From Terriglobia bacterium (GTDB taxonomy: Bacteria > Acidobacteriota > Terriglobia > Terriglobales > Acidobacteriaceae), in NCBI GenBank assembly GCA_020073525.1, contig JAIQFA010000028.1, forward strand, positions 1-54,936: a DNA stretch of 54,936 nucleotides, read 5' to 3'. The notes under the pieces were generated by a model that worked only from the letters and a program-made list of their open reading frames with translations, had not been told where the DNA came from and searched no databases. The position numbers and the translations under genes are program-made. Shown here one piece after another: positions 35,948 through 45,759 of this stretch (position 1 is its first letter; the number at the start of each line of letters is the position of its first letter).

Positions 35948-36601
35948 GTGGGGCGCTTCATTCTCATCGACGTGGTCGCGGCGGTCGCACTCTCTTTCCT
36001 CTGGTATGCCTGGTTTGTCCGTTATAACCGAAAGCGTGCCGGCAACGTGCTGCAGTGGGTGCAGGCGGCATGCTTGGGAAAAGGCCACATCGTCAATCTG
36101 CGGTGGCAGCACAGCAGTTCCCGCCTCAAAGCTACGTTGAATCTTTCTTCGCGTTGGTTTGAGGACGCGCATCTCACGATTCGCCTGTTGCCCCGCCCGC
36201 TCCCCGTGCAATGGGCCCTAAGCCGCTGGCGCCAGCAGCAGGAGACACTCACTTTCGAAGCCGACATGGGGTTCCCCCCAGGCTTCCACCTCGACGTCAT
36301 CCGTCATCACTGGTCCGGCCACTCGGGAGCGAAAACCTCCGGCACCCGCGCTTGGACCATCACCCGCCCCGGTCCCGTCATTCTGACGACGAAAGAAGAC
36401 TGGCCGGTGGAACTCAGCCCAGTAGTGAACGCGCTCGCCTCATGGCGCGACAAAGATTTCGTTGGCGTCCGTTTTAACTCCAAGTCGCCACACTTCACTG
36501 CCACCGTCGCGCTAGAAAATCTTTCCGACCAGAAAGCCGCAGCCGCCTTGCTCGGCCTCTTCCGCGAACTGGCTGCCAGTTCCTCCGCCAAACAGCACTA
36601 A
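35948..36601 (+). CDS. Membrane-anchored hypothetical protein
   Basis: 217 aa from GTG 35948, with AGAGGAA 4 nt upstream; TTG 35900 is the alternative. One N-terminal transmembrane segment (LIDVVAAVALSFLWYAWFV) followed by a basic stretch, so the rest lies in the cytoplasm if the positive-inside rule holds. The soluble part contains strands such as HIVNLRWQHSSSRLKATLNL and no motif I recognise. Function unknown. Confidence 0.7.
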   Translation: MGRFILIDVVAAVALSFLWYAWFVRYNRKRAGNVLQWVQAACLGKGHIVNLRWQHSSSRLKATLNLSSRWFEDAHLTIRLLPRPLPVQWALSRWRQQQETLTFEADMGFPPGFHLDVIRHHWSGHSGAKTSGTRAWTITRPGPVILTTKEDWPVELSPVVNALASWRDKDFVGVRFNSKSPHFTATVALENLSDQKAAAALLGLFRELAASSSAKQH

Positions 36602-36708
36602 AACCAGTCGGTGGTCGTTAGCCGTTCGCAAGCGATGCCAGTTCACCGTGCTGCCTGCCAAGGCATTGCTGACGACTAACGACGGACGACCATTGACGAG
36701 TATCGCTA

Positions 36709-37467
36709 CTACTCCGGTTCCGCCACAAACCGATACCCCACGCCCCGCACCGTCTGCAAATGTTTCGGACGCGACGGATCTTCTTCGATGTAGCGCCGCA
36801 GCCGCACCACAAAATTGTCGATGGCGCGCGTGTCGGTGTCTTCGTGCAGGCCCCAAACCTCTTCCAGAATGGACTTACGCGACACTATCCGCCCTTCGCT
36901 GCGCACCAGATAGCGCAGAAACTCCGCTTCCATCACGGTCAGATGGATCGTGTTGCCCAGCGTGCGCAATTCCAGCTCCTGGAAGTCAATCGACTTACCG
37001 CAAAAATTGAAGGTGTCACCGCCAGTTTCCAGTTGGCGCTCTGGCACCGGTAACTCAACGCCCGTGCCATCGCCGGCCGGTTCTGCATCCTTCATCCACA
37101 CGCTGCGCCGTAGCAGGCTGTCCAAGCGAGCAATCAGAATTGCTAACTCGAACGGCTTCGCCAGATAATCGTCCGCTCCCGCTGCAAACCCCGCCAGCAC
37201 ATCCTCGGGACGTCCGCGCGCGGTCAGCATCAGAACGGGCACATAATTCTTCTTCTCGCGCAGCAACGCCGCGACATCGAAGCCGCTTTTTCCCGGCAGC
37301 ATGACGTCGAGAACCACCGCATCGAAGCGTTCCTTTTTTTCGACGAGCTTCTCGATCGCCGTCTCGCCGTCACACGCCACATCCACCGCGTGCCCTTCAG
37401 CCTGCAAGTTGAAACGCAGGCCCTGCGCCAGGTGCGCCTCGTCCTCGACAATCAGCACGCGGCTCAT
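36709..37467 (-). CDS. OmpR-family response regulator
   Basis: 252 aa. Receiver domain with acidic pocket (VLIVEDEAHLAQG), phospho-acceptor Asp in VVLDVMLPG, Thr/Ser in MLTARG and Lys in LAKPFE. C-terminal winged helix of the OmpR type (VVRLRRYIEEDPSRPKHL, VRGVGYRF). A 35-residue Pro/Glu-rich linker joins them. The upstream kinase gene overlaps it by 4 nt on the same strand, so the pair is co-translated. Stimulus unknown. Confidence 0.94.
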   Translation of the reverse strand: MSRVLIVEDEAHLAQGLRFNLQAEGHAVDVACDGETAIEKLVEKKERFDAVVLDVMLPGKSGFDVAALLREKKNYVPVLMLTARGRPEDVLAGFAAGADDYLAKPFELAILIARLDSLLRRSVWMKDAEPAGDGTGVELPVPERQLETGGDTFNFCGKSIDFQELELRTLGNTIHLTVMEAEFLRYLVRSEGRIVSRKSILEEVWGLHEDTDTRAIDNFVVRLRRYIEEDPSRPKHLQTVRGVGYRFVAEPE

Positions 37468-38372
37468 GCGACGCTCCGCGGCAGTTCCAGAGTCACGGTC
37501 GTTCCCTTCCCTGCTCCCTCGCTGACGGCGAAGACCCGCCCGCCGTGATTGCGCGCGATCGAACGCACAATGAACAATCCCAGTCCTGTCCCCTTGACCC
37601 TAGGACGCCCGCGTTGGCGGACACGGTAAAAGCGTTTGAAAATTCGCTTCAGTTCGTTCTGTGGAATACCAACGCCGCGGTCGCGCACCCGCAGTACAAG
37701 GAGTTCTTCGTCGGGCGCGTCCAGTTCCACCGCGATGTGCACGCCGTCGAGCGAGTACTTGACAGCATTGTCGAGCAGGTTAGTGACGGCCGTATGTAGT
37801 TCGTCGGGGTCGCCCAGCATGCGCGCGCTGCCGGATTGCGGCAGAGATTCACGATAGTCGAGATTTTCGGGCAGCAAGTGATGACGTGCGCGCGCCAGTT
37901 CCACGCACTCGCGCACCACGGTGTTGAAGTCTACGGGGATGCGCTGGCTGGAAGCCTTCTTCTGGGCGATAGCTCCCGCCTTAAGCACCTGTTCCACCGT
38001 GACCATCAGGCGCTCCGTATCGACCAGCATCAACTGATAGAACTCGCGGCGGCGAGCTTCATCCACCTCGCGGCGCTGGAGGGTTTCGAGATACAGGCGA
38101 ATGGATGCGATCGGCGTCTTAAGTTCGTGGGTTACGGCGTTGATGAAGCTGTCGTGCTGCTCGTTACGGCGAATCTCCCGCACCAGAAAGATCGTGTTCA
38201 AGACGAGTCCGGTGATGATGGCGCCGAAAAAGATGATGCCGAGGAAGACCTTGATGCCTTCGCGCCAGTTGAGAATGATCCAGCCGCTGCCAACCGCCAC
38301 CGCGAGTGCAGCGAGGCACACGCCGAAGGTCAGGAAGAAAGCAATCGCTTTGCGCCGGCTGGAGATCCGCAC
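37464..38372 (-). CDS. Sensor histidine kinase
   Basis: 302 aa. Two transmembrane helices near the N-terminus (FFLTFGVCLAALAVAVGSG and VFLGIIFFGAIITGLVLN) with a very short periplasmic loop, so sensing may be within the membrane or cytoplasm. HisKA with phospho-His in AVTHELKTPIASIR, then HATPase with LLDNAVKYS, DRGVGIP and GTGLGLFIVRSIA. The linker has no HAMP or PAS recognised. Partner of the following response regulator (4-nt overlap). Confidence 0.94.
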   Translation of the reverse strand: MRISSRRKAIAFFLTFGVCLAALAVAVGSGWIILNWREGIKVFLGIIFFGAIITGLVLNTIFLVREIRRNEQHDSFINAVTHELKTPIASIRLYLETLQRREVDEARRREFYQLMLVDTERLMVTVEQVLKAGAIAQKKASSQRIPVDFNTVVRECVELARARHHLLPENLDYRESLPQSGSARMLGDPDELHTAVTNLLDNAVKYSLDGVHIAVELDAPDEELLVLRVRDRGVGIPQNELKRIFKRFYRVRQRGRPRVKGTGLGLFIVRSIARNHGGRVFAVSEGAGKGTTVTLELPRSVA

Positions 38373-38397
38373 AGGACGATTTTAGCGGGAAAATGCC

Positions 38398-38502
38398 TTT
38401 CACCGCAGAGGGCGCAGAGTTTGCAGAGGAATATTAGGACAAGGAAAAACCGGGGTTAGCTGCCCCGGTTTTCACTGCGCTCTCCGCGTCTCTTCGGTTA
38501 AT
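38398..38502. repeat. Dyad repeat (CACCGCAGAGGGCGCAGAG) enclosing a terminator
   Basis: CACCGCAGAGGGCGCAGAG is roughly inverted by CTGCGCTCTCCGCGTCTC. Inside, AAAACCGGGG-ttagctg-CCCCGGTTTT (38446-38472) has A- and T-tracts on both sides and looks like a bidirectional terminator; on the minus strand it lies 37 nt after the desaturase stop. Confidence 0.65.
38446..38472 (-). terminator. Rho-independent terminator of the desaturase gene
   Basis: AAAACCGGGG and CCCCGGTTTT form a 10-bp stem with a 7-nt loop. Confidence 0.65.
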
Positions 38503-38509
38503 CCTTTTT

Positions 38510-39475
38510 CTAGTCGTTGCCCGCTGCCGCGGCCAACACTGCGGCTGCCTTGATGTCCCGCGTCAGGGGCGGCTTCGGTGGCAGGTTATCGAGCGCGACT
38601 TTGTAGACGTGCCGCGCCAGGCCCAGTTTCTTCAGGGCCCAGATGCCATACCAGTTCATGTCGATTTCATACCACTTCATGCCATGGCGCGCGGAAACCG
38701 GGTGCGCATGATGGTTATTGTGCCAACCTTCGCCAAAGGTCAGGATGGCCACAAGAAGGTTATTGGTCGAGAGGTCTTTGGTTGCGAAGCGTCGCGATCC
38801 CCACAGATGGGTCACCGAGTTCACCATCCAGGTGGCATGCAGTCCGACGACCACGCGCGCGAACACTCCCCACAGCAGCCACGGCAGCCCGCCGATGGCA
38901 TAAAGAATGACGCCCACAATAATGTTTCCGGTGTAGTGATACTTGGTCAGCCAGACGTGAACTTTGTCTTTGGTCAGGTCAGGGACGTAACGGGCCAGAG
39001 TCGTAGTGTCGTGGTGCATCGATTTGCCCATGAGGATCCACCCCATGTGCGACCACCATTTGCCGTCGTTCGGCGAATGCGGATCTCCGTCCTCGTCAGA
39101 AAACTGATGATGAATTCGGTGGGTTGCGACCCAGAAAATCGGCCCGCCCTCGAGCGCCAGCGTTGCGCACCAGGTCAGGAAGTATTCCACCCACTTCGGA
39201 GTTTTGTAGCCGCGATGCGTCAGCAACCGGTGATAGCTCATCCCGATCCCAAGGCTGCCCGAAACCCACCACAAGAAGATGGCGACAAAAAATGCTTTCC
39301 AGGTAAAGAAGAACAATGCCGCAATCGCGCCTGCATGGAACAATCCCATGGCAATCGCCGTGCCCCAGTTGAAACCGTCCCGGTTGGCGCGTTCTCTACG
39401 GTTGGAGCCTTCTCCGGTTTCTCTCATTACCTGGCTCGTCGCTTCGCTCATCGTCTCGCGCGTGGTCTCACTCAT
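38510..39475 (-). CDS. Membrane fatty-acid (acyl-CoA) desaturase
   Basis: 321 aa. Four hydrophobic segments and the three histidine boxes of integral-membrane di-iron desaturases: HRLLTH (HxxxxH), HRIHH (HxxHH) and HNNHH (HxxHH). The order matches delta-9 acyl-CoA-type desaturases. The first 35 residues form a polar extension with repeated Thr/Glu ([14 protein letters not shown]). It introduces double bonds into acyl chains, a cold-response function in many bacteria. Electron donor not encoded nearby; GGAGA precedes the start by about 9 nt. Confidence 0.93.
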   Translation of the reverse strand: MSETTRETMSEATSQVMRETGEGSNRRERANRDGFNWGTAIAMGLFHAGAIAALFFFTWKAFFVAIFLWWVSGSLGIGMSYHRLLTHRGYKTPKWVEYFLTWCATLALEGGPIFWVATHRIHHQFSDEDGDPHSPNDGKWWSHMGWILMGKSMHHDTTTLARYVPDLTKDKVHVWLTKYHYTGNIIVGVILYAIGGLPWLLWGVFARVVVGLHATWMVNSVTHLWGSRRFATKDLSTNNLLVAILTFGEGWHNNHHAHPVSARHGMKWYEIDMNWYGIWALKKLGLARHVYKVALDNLPPKPPLTRDIKAAAVLAAAAGND

Positions 39476-39773
39476 CGCATTGTTTCTCCCTATACCCCAT
39501 TAGACTCAGCCCCGAATAGGACAATACCAAGAGACTGCGCAATTCTGTGTAATACTTCTGTAATCCCCGCTGGATAAAGGGGTTACGGGCGTAACGGGCT
39601 ACCACACAAGGGACCTCGGGTGCCCGCAAAACCCATGGTCACGGTTCCCTCGAAAGGCATGCCCTGTGATTCCTCGCACAATGCTCTGTGACCCCGCAAC
39701 TATGCCGTGCACGTTTCGGCGTCGTAGAGTATGGTTGTCAGGTTCAAACGTGCTCCGTAACAGGAGGTTTGCG

Positions 39774-40208
39774 TTGAAAAGAGTGTCGAGAGCAGCACTG
39801 AAGAAATCGCCGCTGGTCCTACTAGGATTGTTCGTCTTCGTTTTCGCGCTTTGGGCGCAAAAGAAAGATGAGCCGCCCGCCGCCGAAAACAAGATTCCAC
39901 CCGAGGCTGCTGCCAAGCAAAACACCGTTAAGCCGACCGCGGAATCGCTGGCCAAAGGCAAGAAGCTCTATGGCTACGACTGCGCGATGTGTCATGGAAA
40001 AGACGGCGACGGCAAAGGTGAAATGGCGTCGGACATAAAAAATGTCACCGATTTCACCAATCCAGAAGCGCTGAAAAACCACACCGACGGCGAACTCTTC
40101 TACGTGATCCGCCATGGCAAGGGCGAAATGCCACCCGAAGGCGACCGCGCCAAGGATGACGACATCTGGCACCTGCTCAATTACGTGCGCTCACTGGCGA
40201 AGAAGTAG
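39774..40208 (+). CDS. Secreted monoheme cytochrome c
   Basis: 144 aa. Start chosen as TTG 39774 because a perfect AGGAGG sits 6 nt upstream, whereas no in-frame ATG nearby has a site. Signal peptide VLLGLFVFVFALWAQ. After a Lys/Glu/Pro-rich linker comes the class I fold: CAMCH (Cys70, Cys73, His74), GKDGDGKGEM and MPPEGD with a likely distal Met, then IWHLLNYVRSLA. Periplasmic electron carrier. Its partner is not obvious here. Confidence 0.85.
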   Translation: MKRVSRAALKKSPLVLLGLFVFVFALWAQKKDEPPAAENKIPPEAAAKQNTVKPTAESLAKGKKLYGYDCAMCHGKDGDGKGEMASDIKNVTDFTNPEALKNHTDGELFYVIRHGKGEMPPEGDRAKDDDIWHLLNYVRSLAKK

Positions 40209-40299
40209 AGATAAGGGATAGAGGTTGAGTAGGGCGAACGCCCGCTGGTGCCGGCGTAGATAGCAGCGACCGAGGCGACATAGACGTCCCCGATTCGGT

Positions 40300-41181
40300 T
40301 TACTTCGACGCAGCCTTCACTTCCACTCCAGCCCATTTTTCCAGCAGCGTGAGTGTCGACGCGTAGTCCAGATCCTGCTGCCCTTCTTCGGCGGCGACGT
40401 CGTAGACCTCTTCCACCGCTTCCAGTCCGGGCAACCGCACACGCGATTCCTTGGCGGCTTCGAGCGCCAGGCGAATATCCTTCAGCATCAGGCGCAGCGG
40501 GAAATTGGGCGAGAAGTCGCGCTTCAGAATAAACGGGGCTTTGTACTCCACCACCCCCGATCGCACCATCGAAGCTTGCACCAGCGGCAGCAATTTTTCC
40601 ACGTCAACGCCCAGCTTGGTGGCAAGCGTGAGCGCTTCGGCGAATCCTTCATAGATGAGCGCAATCTGCAGATTCATGACCAGCTTCGTGGCCTGTCCCT
40701 TGCTGGTCTCGCCCATGTGGAACACCTGCTTCCCCATCGCCTGAAAAAGAGGCTGCAGCCGAGCCAGCACCGCGTCGTCGCCGCCCACCATAAAAATCAG
40801 GCTCCCCGCCTCGGCGGCAATCTTCGATCCGGTCATGGGAGCGTCCACCCAGTCGACGCCGCGAGCCTTCACGCGCTCGGCAAAACGCCGCGTGGCGGAG
40901 GGTGAAATCGTGCTCGAATCCGCAATGATCATGCCTGCGGTCAAAACTGGTTCCAATCCGCCCGCACCAAACAGCACAGCCTCAACCGCCTTCGTGTCGG
41001 AGACGCACATCCACACCACTTCCGCACCAGTTGCCGCATCCGCCGGAGAAGTCGCGCTGCGTGCGCCTTCCACGTCCTTGCCGCCGGTCCGGTTCCAGAC
41101 TGCGACCTCGTGTCCGGCTTTGACCAGGTTCGCGGCCATCGACCGTCCCATAATTCCCAAACCAACAAAAGCGACGCGCAT
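40300..41181 (-). CDS. NAD(P)-binding beta-hydroxyacid dehydrogenase family protein
   Basis: 293 aa from ATG 41181, with GGAGG 11 nt upstream. Rossmann motif VAFVGLGIMGRSMAANL, second cofactor segment VAVWNRTGG (favouring NADP), substrate loop DAPMTGSKIAAEAGSL and catalytic Lys in GQATKLVMNLQ. The C-terminus (LLEKWAGVEVKAASK) is all-helical as in the family. Glyoxylate/succinic semialdehyde reductase is a closer match in motif style than 3-hydroxyisobutyrate dehydrogenase. Substrate uncertain. Confidence 0.88.
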   Translation of the reverse strand: MRVAFVGLGIMGRSMAANLVKAGHEVAVWNRTGGKDVEGARSATSPADAATGAEVVWMCVSDTKAVEAVLFGAGGLEPVLTAGMIIADSSTISPSATRRFAERVKARGVDWVDAPMTGSKIAAEAGSLIFMVGGDDAVLARLQPLFQAMGKQVFHMGETSKGQATKLVMNLQIALIYEGFAEALTLATKLGVDVEKLLPLVQASMVRSGVVEYKAPFILKRDFSPNFPLRLMLKDIRLALEAAKESRVRLPGLEAVEEVYDVAAEEGQQDLDYASTLTLLEKWAGVEVKAASK

Positions 41182-41553
41182 CAGCTTGCCCGCCTCCAAA
41201 TAGTTTTCATGTGAAGTGCCGTTTTAAAGGTTCCGTTTCGCGATTCCGCAAGTAGCTGAAAATCGATTTTCCCAAAGCTTCCCAAGTCTTAGATGAAAGT
41301 GACCACGCCTCTGAATTAGATATGACCGGCAAAGGGACGGTCAAGGCAAACACAGGGAAAGTTTCATCTTGCTGAACTAAACGGGCATGGACCATTTTTT
41401 CTTTTGCAGGCCGCGAAAGGTCTCGCATGCGGATTACTGCGGTTGGGAGGAAATGGATTTCACAGTATTGCACTCGGACAAAATCCGTGTACGATGGTCG
41501 CCACATTTGGGTTCGAGAAGGAAATCGTAGTTTAAAAACCCAGGAGGATCCAC
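41182..41553. other. Divergent promoter region
   Basis: 372 nt between divergent dehydrogenase and phosphoesterase genes. The 118-codon minus-strand frame within it has no protein-like features. A possible plus-strand promoter, TTGCAC (41468-41473), 16-nt spacer, TACGAT (41490-41495), includes a CGGA-caaaa-TCCG dyad between the boxes that could be an operator. Confidence 0.4.
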
Positions 41554-42588
41554 ATGAAATCACAGCGTATTCCCGGGCTGCGTGGAATCAGCGCGGCCTG
41601 TTTGCTCTTGGCTTTTGTTGCGCTCGCACCGTCCCCGCTGGCGGCGAAGGGCGACCGTTCCCGCATCAAGAACTTTCAGCACGTTTTCATCATCATGATG
41701 GAGAACACAGGCTTCGACGCCCTGATGGGCAACCCGAACGCCCCCTTCATCAACGACGCGGCTGCCCGCTACGGCCTGGCGAACAACTACTACGGTGTCA
41801 CCCACCCCAGTCAGCCGAATTACATTGCCGCCACATCCGGTTCGACGAATGGTGTCGCGGACGATAACGACACCACCATCGACGTCCCGAACATCGTGGA
41901 TCAACTGGAGGCCAACCGCAAGACCTGGAAGGCCTACATGCAGTCGTATTCGCTTTGCGTCACTCCGCTGGATCACGCTTGCGGCAACCAGCTCTACGAG
42001 CGCAAGCACAACCCCTTCATTTCGTACCAGGACGTGCAGAGCAACCCGGCGCGCGTGGCCAATATTGTCGATTTCAGCCAGCTTGCGACCGATCTGGCTC
42101 ACGGCAAAGTGGCCGATTACACTTGGATCAGCCCTGACCAATGTCATGACATGCACGGGCGGGCGTCCACTCCCGACGACCCTTGCGATTTTTCCCAGGT
42201 GCAAGCACTGATTGCCGCGGGCGACTCCTTCCTGCATGACACCGTCAGCGCGATCATGCATTCGCGGGCCTGGACCGGCAACTCCGTCATCTTCATCGCT
42301 TGGGATGAATCCGACTTCACCGGCACTGGCTTCCAGGGGTTCGAAGACGACAGCGGTTGCTGCGACTCCGTTCCCGGTGAAGGCGGCGGGCATGTCGTGG
42401 CGATCACCATTTCTCATTCGGATCATGAGCCTCGCACCTCGAACGTCGCCTATAACCACCAATCTATGCTGGCAACGATCGAGGATGGCTGGGACCTCGG
42501 CTGCATGGGATTTACCTGCGACACCGCCAATGTGCCGCCGATGAGCGACCTGGTCGGCCCCAAAAAAGAGGGCAAGGGCGGTCACTGA
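41554..42588 (+). CDS. Secreted phosphoesterase (phospholipase C / acid phosphatase superfamily)
   Basis: 344 aa. Strong AGGAGG site before ATG 41554. Signal peptide CLLLAFVALAPSPLAA. Opens HVFIIMMENTGFD with the metal-binding Glu-Asn of the phosphoesterase family, then YGVTHPSQPNYIAATSGS with a probable catalytic Thr/Ser, and FIAWDESDFTGTG near the C-terminus. The family includes bacterial phospholipase C and acid phosphatases. Substrate unknown; secreted. Confidence 0.85.
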   Translation: MKSQRIPGLRGISAACLLLAFVALAPSPLAAKGDRSRIKNFQHVFIIMMENTGFDALMGNPNAPFINDAAARYGLANNYYGVTHPSQPNYIAATSGSTNGVADDNDTTIDVPNIVDQLEANRKTWKAYMQSYSLCVTPLDHACGNQLYERKHNPFISYQDVQSNPARVANIVDFSQLATDLAHGKVADYTWISPDQCHDMHGRASTPDDPCDFSQVQALIAAGDSFLHDTVSAIMHSRAWTGNSVIFIAWDESDFTGTGFQGFEDDSGCCDSVPGEGGGHVVAITISHSDHEPRTSNVAYNHQSMLATIEDGWDLGCMGFTCDTANVPPMSDLVGPKKEGKGGH

Positions 42589-42820
42589 CCTTATCGACCG
42601 AGAGGGCGGTCTAGAGATTCATCTTTCGACTTGGCTGCGTCTTTACGGCCGCCCGTAGTCCTTTCCACTGCCGCGGACTCACCTCGAGCCTTTTCAGAGG
42701 AAACCGCCTCCGGTGGGTTCCCGCAGACCCCCGGCGCATCTAAACACACTAGGAACTTGATCAAACAAAGCCGATAATGTGAGTAGAGGCTGAATTGTCG
42801 AATTTATACTGGTTGAACCG

Positions 42821-43717
42821 ATGTTAAAGTCCTCATTGAAAAACCCTGCGCTGCGCAAGCGCGCAAGCCAGTTCACCCGTCTGGTACGGCATTCGGCGGT
42901 CACTCCTCGCACCGGCGAGACTCACAAGCCGAAACTAGTTTCCAACGGACAGCTCGGAGTCACTTTCATTGGACACTCCAGCTTCTTCCTGCAAATCGGC
43001 GGAAAAAACGTAGTGATCGATCCCAACTTCGCGCGCTGGCTTTTCCTTCTAAAGCGCCTGCGGCAGCCTGGGCTGAACCTGCGCGATTTGCCGCCTATGG
43101 ATGTCGTGCTGGTAACGCACGCGCACTTCGATCACCTGCATCGCCAGTCGCTGCGCACCATCGCGCGCCAAACCCGCCGCCAGACCGGAACTGCGCCGAC
43201 GCTGGTCGTCCCTCATCATGTGTTCGACCTGGTCGACGATCTCGGTTTCGAACAGATCATCGAACTTGAGTGGTGGAACACCTATCGCCATGGCACGCTC
43301 GATATCACCCATGTCCCCTCGCGCCACTGGGGAGCGCGTATCCTCAAGGATTCGCACCGGGGCTACGGTGGTTACGTCCTGCGTAGCGGCAAACACTCCG
43401 TCTACCACGCAGGAGACACTGCCTATTTCAACGGGTTCCGCGAAATCGGACGCCGCCTGTCGCCCGAACTCGCGCTCCTTCCCATCGGCGCTTATAACCC
43501 CGAGCAGTTTCGCAACGTGCACACCAATCCCGCCGATGCCACCAAAGCCTTTCTCGATCTGAAGTCTCGCTGGATGGTTCCGATGCATTACGGAACATTC
43601 CGCCTGTCGCATGAACCGATCGAGGAGCCTCTCCAGTTGCTGGAACGCGAAGCCCAGGCCGCAGGGGTGAAGGATAAAGTAGTGGTTCTAGAAGAAGGCA
43701 TAACTCGCTTCTTCTAA
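42821..43717 (+). CDS. Metallo-beta-lactamase-fold hydrolase (NAPE-PLD-like)
   Basis: 298 aa, no signal peptide. Beta-lactamase-fold metal motif VTHAHFDHLH, second His in HVPSRHWG, later HAGDTAYF, and GYGGYVLRSGKHSVYHAGD. The pattern of GHSSFFLQIGGKNVVIDPNF followed by HxHxDH resembles N-acyl-phosphatidylethanolamine-hydrolysing phospholipase D and UPF0173 proteins. Cytoplasmic; substrate uncertain. Confidence 0.87.
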   Translation: MLKSSLKNPALRKRASQFTRLVRHSAVTPRTGETHKPKLVSNGQLGVTFIGHSSFFLQIGGKNVVIDPNFARWLFLLKRLRQPGLNLRDLPPMDVVLVTHAHFDHLHRQSLRTIARQTRRQTGTAPTLVVPHHVFDLVDDLGFEQIIELEWWNTYRHGTLDITHVPSRHWGARILKDSHRGYGGYVLRSGKHSVYHAGDTAYFNGFREIGRRLSPELALLPIGAYNPEQFRNVHTNPADATKAFLDLKSRWMVPMHYGTFRLSHEPIEEPLQLLEREAQAAGVKDKVVVLEEGITRFF

Positions 43718-43891
43718 AGCCGAATGCCATCTCCCATTAACGTTCTTGTTGAATGTCTTCCAGCATTCCTCGCAAGCAGGCAACCCGTCAGCGCGCGGAC
43801 GGTTCCCAATGCCTAGCGGCTCGGCTGGTTCTCGCATTGTGCATTCCCCAAGGCTGAGCCACAATGAATAACCAAGGTTGGAGCAGTCCAG

Positions 43892-45757
43892 TTGAAGAAC
43901 GGTGGACATTTTTCATTTCTCCCTGTTCCCTGCCCGCGCGTTGCGCGGCGAACCTTAACACGCGCAATCTTCTTCCTCGCCGTCGCCTGCCTGAGCGCAC
44001 TCCGCTCCAGCGCGCAATCCACGTCTGAGAATACCGACGCCGTCCGCGGCGTTGTGATCAACAGCGTGACCCGTGAGCCCGTCGCTCGCGCCCTGGTGTA
44101 CTCGCCCGACAATCGATTCGCCACGATGACCAACAGCGAAGGCCGCTTTGAATTCACCTTGCCGAAAATGGATCCGGCTACCGAGGAAGGCGGCCAGGAT
44201 TCGAACCCACCTGTCAGTCGAATGCAGTCCGCCGCGTTCAATCGTCCCTTCATGCTGATGGCGCGCAAACCTGGCTTCATGACCGATTCCGAGAACGCTG
44301 GTCAGAACCTCCAGAATGATGCCTCGAAGGATTTGACGCTCACACTCGTCCCCGAGAGCCTGATTGTCGGCACCATCACTCTCCCCTCCTCCGAGCCGCC
44401 CGACAGCATCACGTTGCAGATCTTTCGCCGCCAGGTTCAGGATGGTCGCGCTCGCTGGCTGCCGGTCGGAGGCGCTCAGTCCAGGTCGGACGGCGAGTTT
44501 CGCTTTGCGGACCTTTCCGCCGGCACTTACAAGCTGCTGACACACGAGCAACTCGATCGCGATCCGCTCACAGTCGATTCGCTAAACATCGATCCGATTA
44601 CCCATGCTCGGCGCGGGCCGCTCGTGGGATACCCGCCTGTCTACTATCAGAACGCATCCGACTTCGAATCTGCCGCCACCATTCAGTTGGGGGCCGGGCA
44701 AACGCAGACGGTCACCCTGACGCTGGCGAAGCAGCCGTATTACTGGGTCAAAGTGCCGGTCATCTCTCCGCCCGAAAACGGAGTTCGCGTCAATGTGTAC
44801 TCGCTCGGACGCAAGGGCCCGGGATTTTCCCTCGGCTACAACAACAGCGATCATGCTATCGAAGGGCTGTTGCCGAACGGAACTTACACCCTCGAAGCCT
44901 CAAGCTTCGGATCGAATGGGCTCTCTGGAGTGCAGTCGATCACCATCAAAGGCGCGCCGGTCGAAGGTCCGAGCATGATGCTCGTACCCAACGCCTCGAT
45001 TCCAGTCAGCTTGAAGCAAGAATTCACGGGTACGGACCACAATCTCACTTCGACGTGGAACATCAACGGCCGCAATGTGGTAATGAAGGGTCCACGGCGT
45101 TACTTGGCGAACGTCACGCTGGAACCCGCCGACGACATGGGGATGCGCGGTGGGGCTTCGTTGAGGGATCCTACAAGGTCCGACGATGATGCCTTGTTCA
45201 TCGATGGAGTGGCCCCAGGCAGCTATTGGGTTCGGGTCCATCCCGCACTCGGCTACGTCGCCTCCGTCCGTTCTGGCAATCTCGATTTGTTGCACCAGCC
45301 TCTATTCGTCGCCGCGGGAGGTGCGGCGTCCCCGATCGAGATCAGCATTCGCGACGATGTGGCCGAGATCAGCGGCACCGTCGCGGGAGTCCCATTGTTT
45401 TCGCTGGCACAGGCGCAGACGTCCGCCAGCACCAGCGGTGACGCCCGTGGCTGGACTTCGTACACCCCATATAGTGGACAGGCCGGAGCGCACCTTTACT
45501 GTATTCCAACCTCTGATAGCAACGGGCAGTTTATGCAGATCTGGGTCGGTCCGGATGGAAGTTTCCGTTATTCGGGACTGGCTCCCGGCACTTACCACCT
45601 GCTGGTGTTCGATCGCGAACCACCGGATTTCGAGTACCGCAACCCGGATGCCATGCAGGCCTACGATTCCAAGGGGACTGTGATTCACCTGGTTGGCGGA
45701 CAAAAGGAACGGGTACAGTTGCAGCTGATTTCGACAAGCAGTTCCGGAACCGAGTAG
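43892..45757 (+). CDS. Secreted carboxypeptidase-regulatory-like beta-sandwich protein, copy 1
   Basis: 621 aa from TTG 43892, with GGAG 8 nt upstream. Signal peptide AIFFLAVACLSALRSSAQ. The first domain has AVRGVVINSVTREPVARALV...TNSEGRFEFTLP, the carboxypeptidase-regulatory/CNA-B beta-sandwich pattern, and another such domain occurs near the C-terminus (PDGSFRYSGLAPGTYHLLVF). Between them lie long beta-rich stretches. Likely an envelope structural or polymer-binding protein. Followed after 2 nt by a paralogue. Confidence 0.78.
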   Translation: MKNGGHFSFLPVPCPRVARRTLTRAIFFLAVACLSALRSSAQSTSENTDAVRGVVINSVTREPVARALVYSPDNRFATMTNSEGRFEFTLPKMDPATEEGGQDSNPPVSRMQSAAFNRPFMLMARKPGFMTDSENAGQNLQNDASKDLTLTLVPESLIVGTITLPSSEPPDSITLQIFRRQVQDGRARWLPVGGAQSRSDGEFRFADLSAGTYKLLTHEQLDRDPLTVDSLNIDPITHARRGPLVGYPPVYYQNASDFESAATIQLGAGQTQTVTLTLAKQPYYWVKVPVISPPENGVRVNVYSLGRKGPGFSLGYNNSDHAIEGLLPNGTYTLEASSFGSNGLSGVQSITIKGAPVEGPSMMLVPNASIPVSLKQEFTGTDHNLTSTWNINGRNVVMKGPRRYLANVTLEPADDMGMRGGASLRDPTRSDDDALFIDGVAPGSYWVRVHPALGYVASVRSGNLDLLHQPLFVAAGGAASPIEISIRDDVAEISGTVAGVPLFSLAQAQTSASTSGDARGWTSYTPYSGQAGAHLYCIPTSDSNGQFMQIWVGPDGSFRYSGLAPGTYHLLVFDREPPDFEYRNPDAMQAYDSKGTVIHLVGGQKERVQLQLISTSSSGTE

Positions 45758-45759
45758 CG

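Noticed and set aside
41207..41563. 118-aa minus-strand frame upstream of the phosphoesterase
   Set aside because: It overlaps the next gene's strong ribosome-binding site and has no protein-like pattern.
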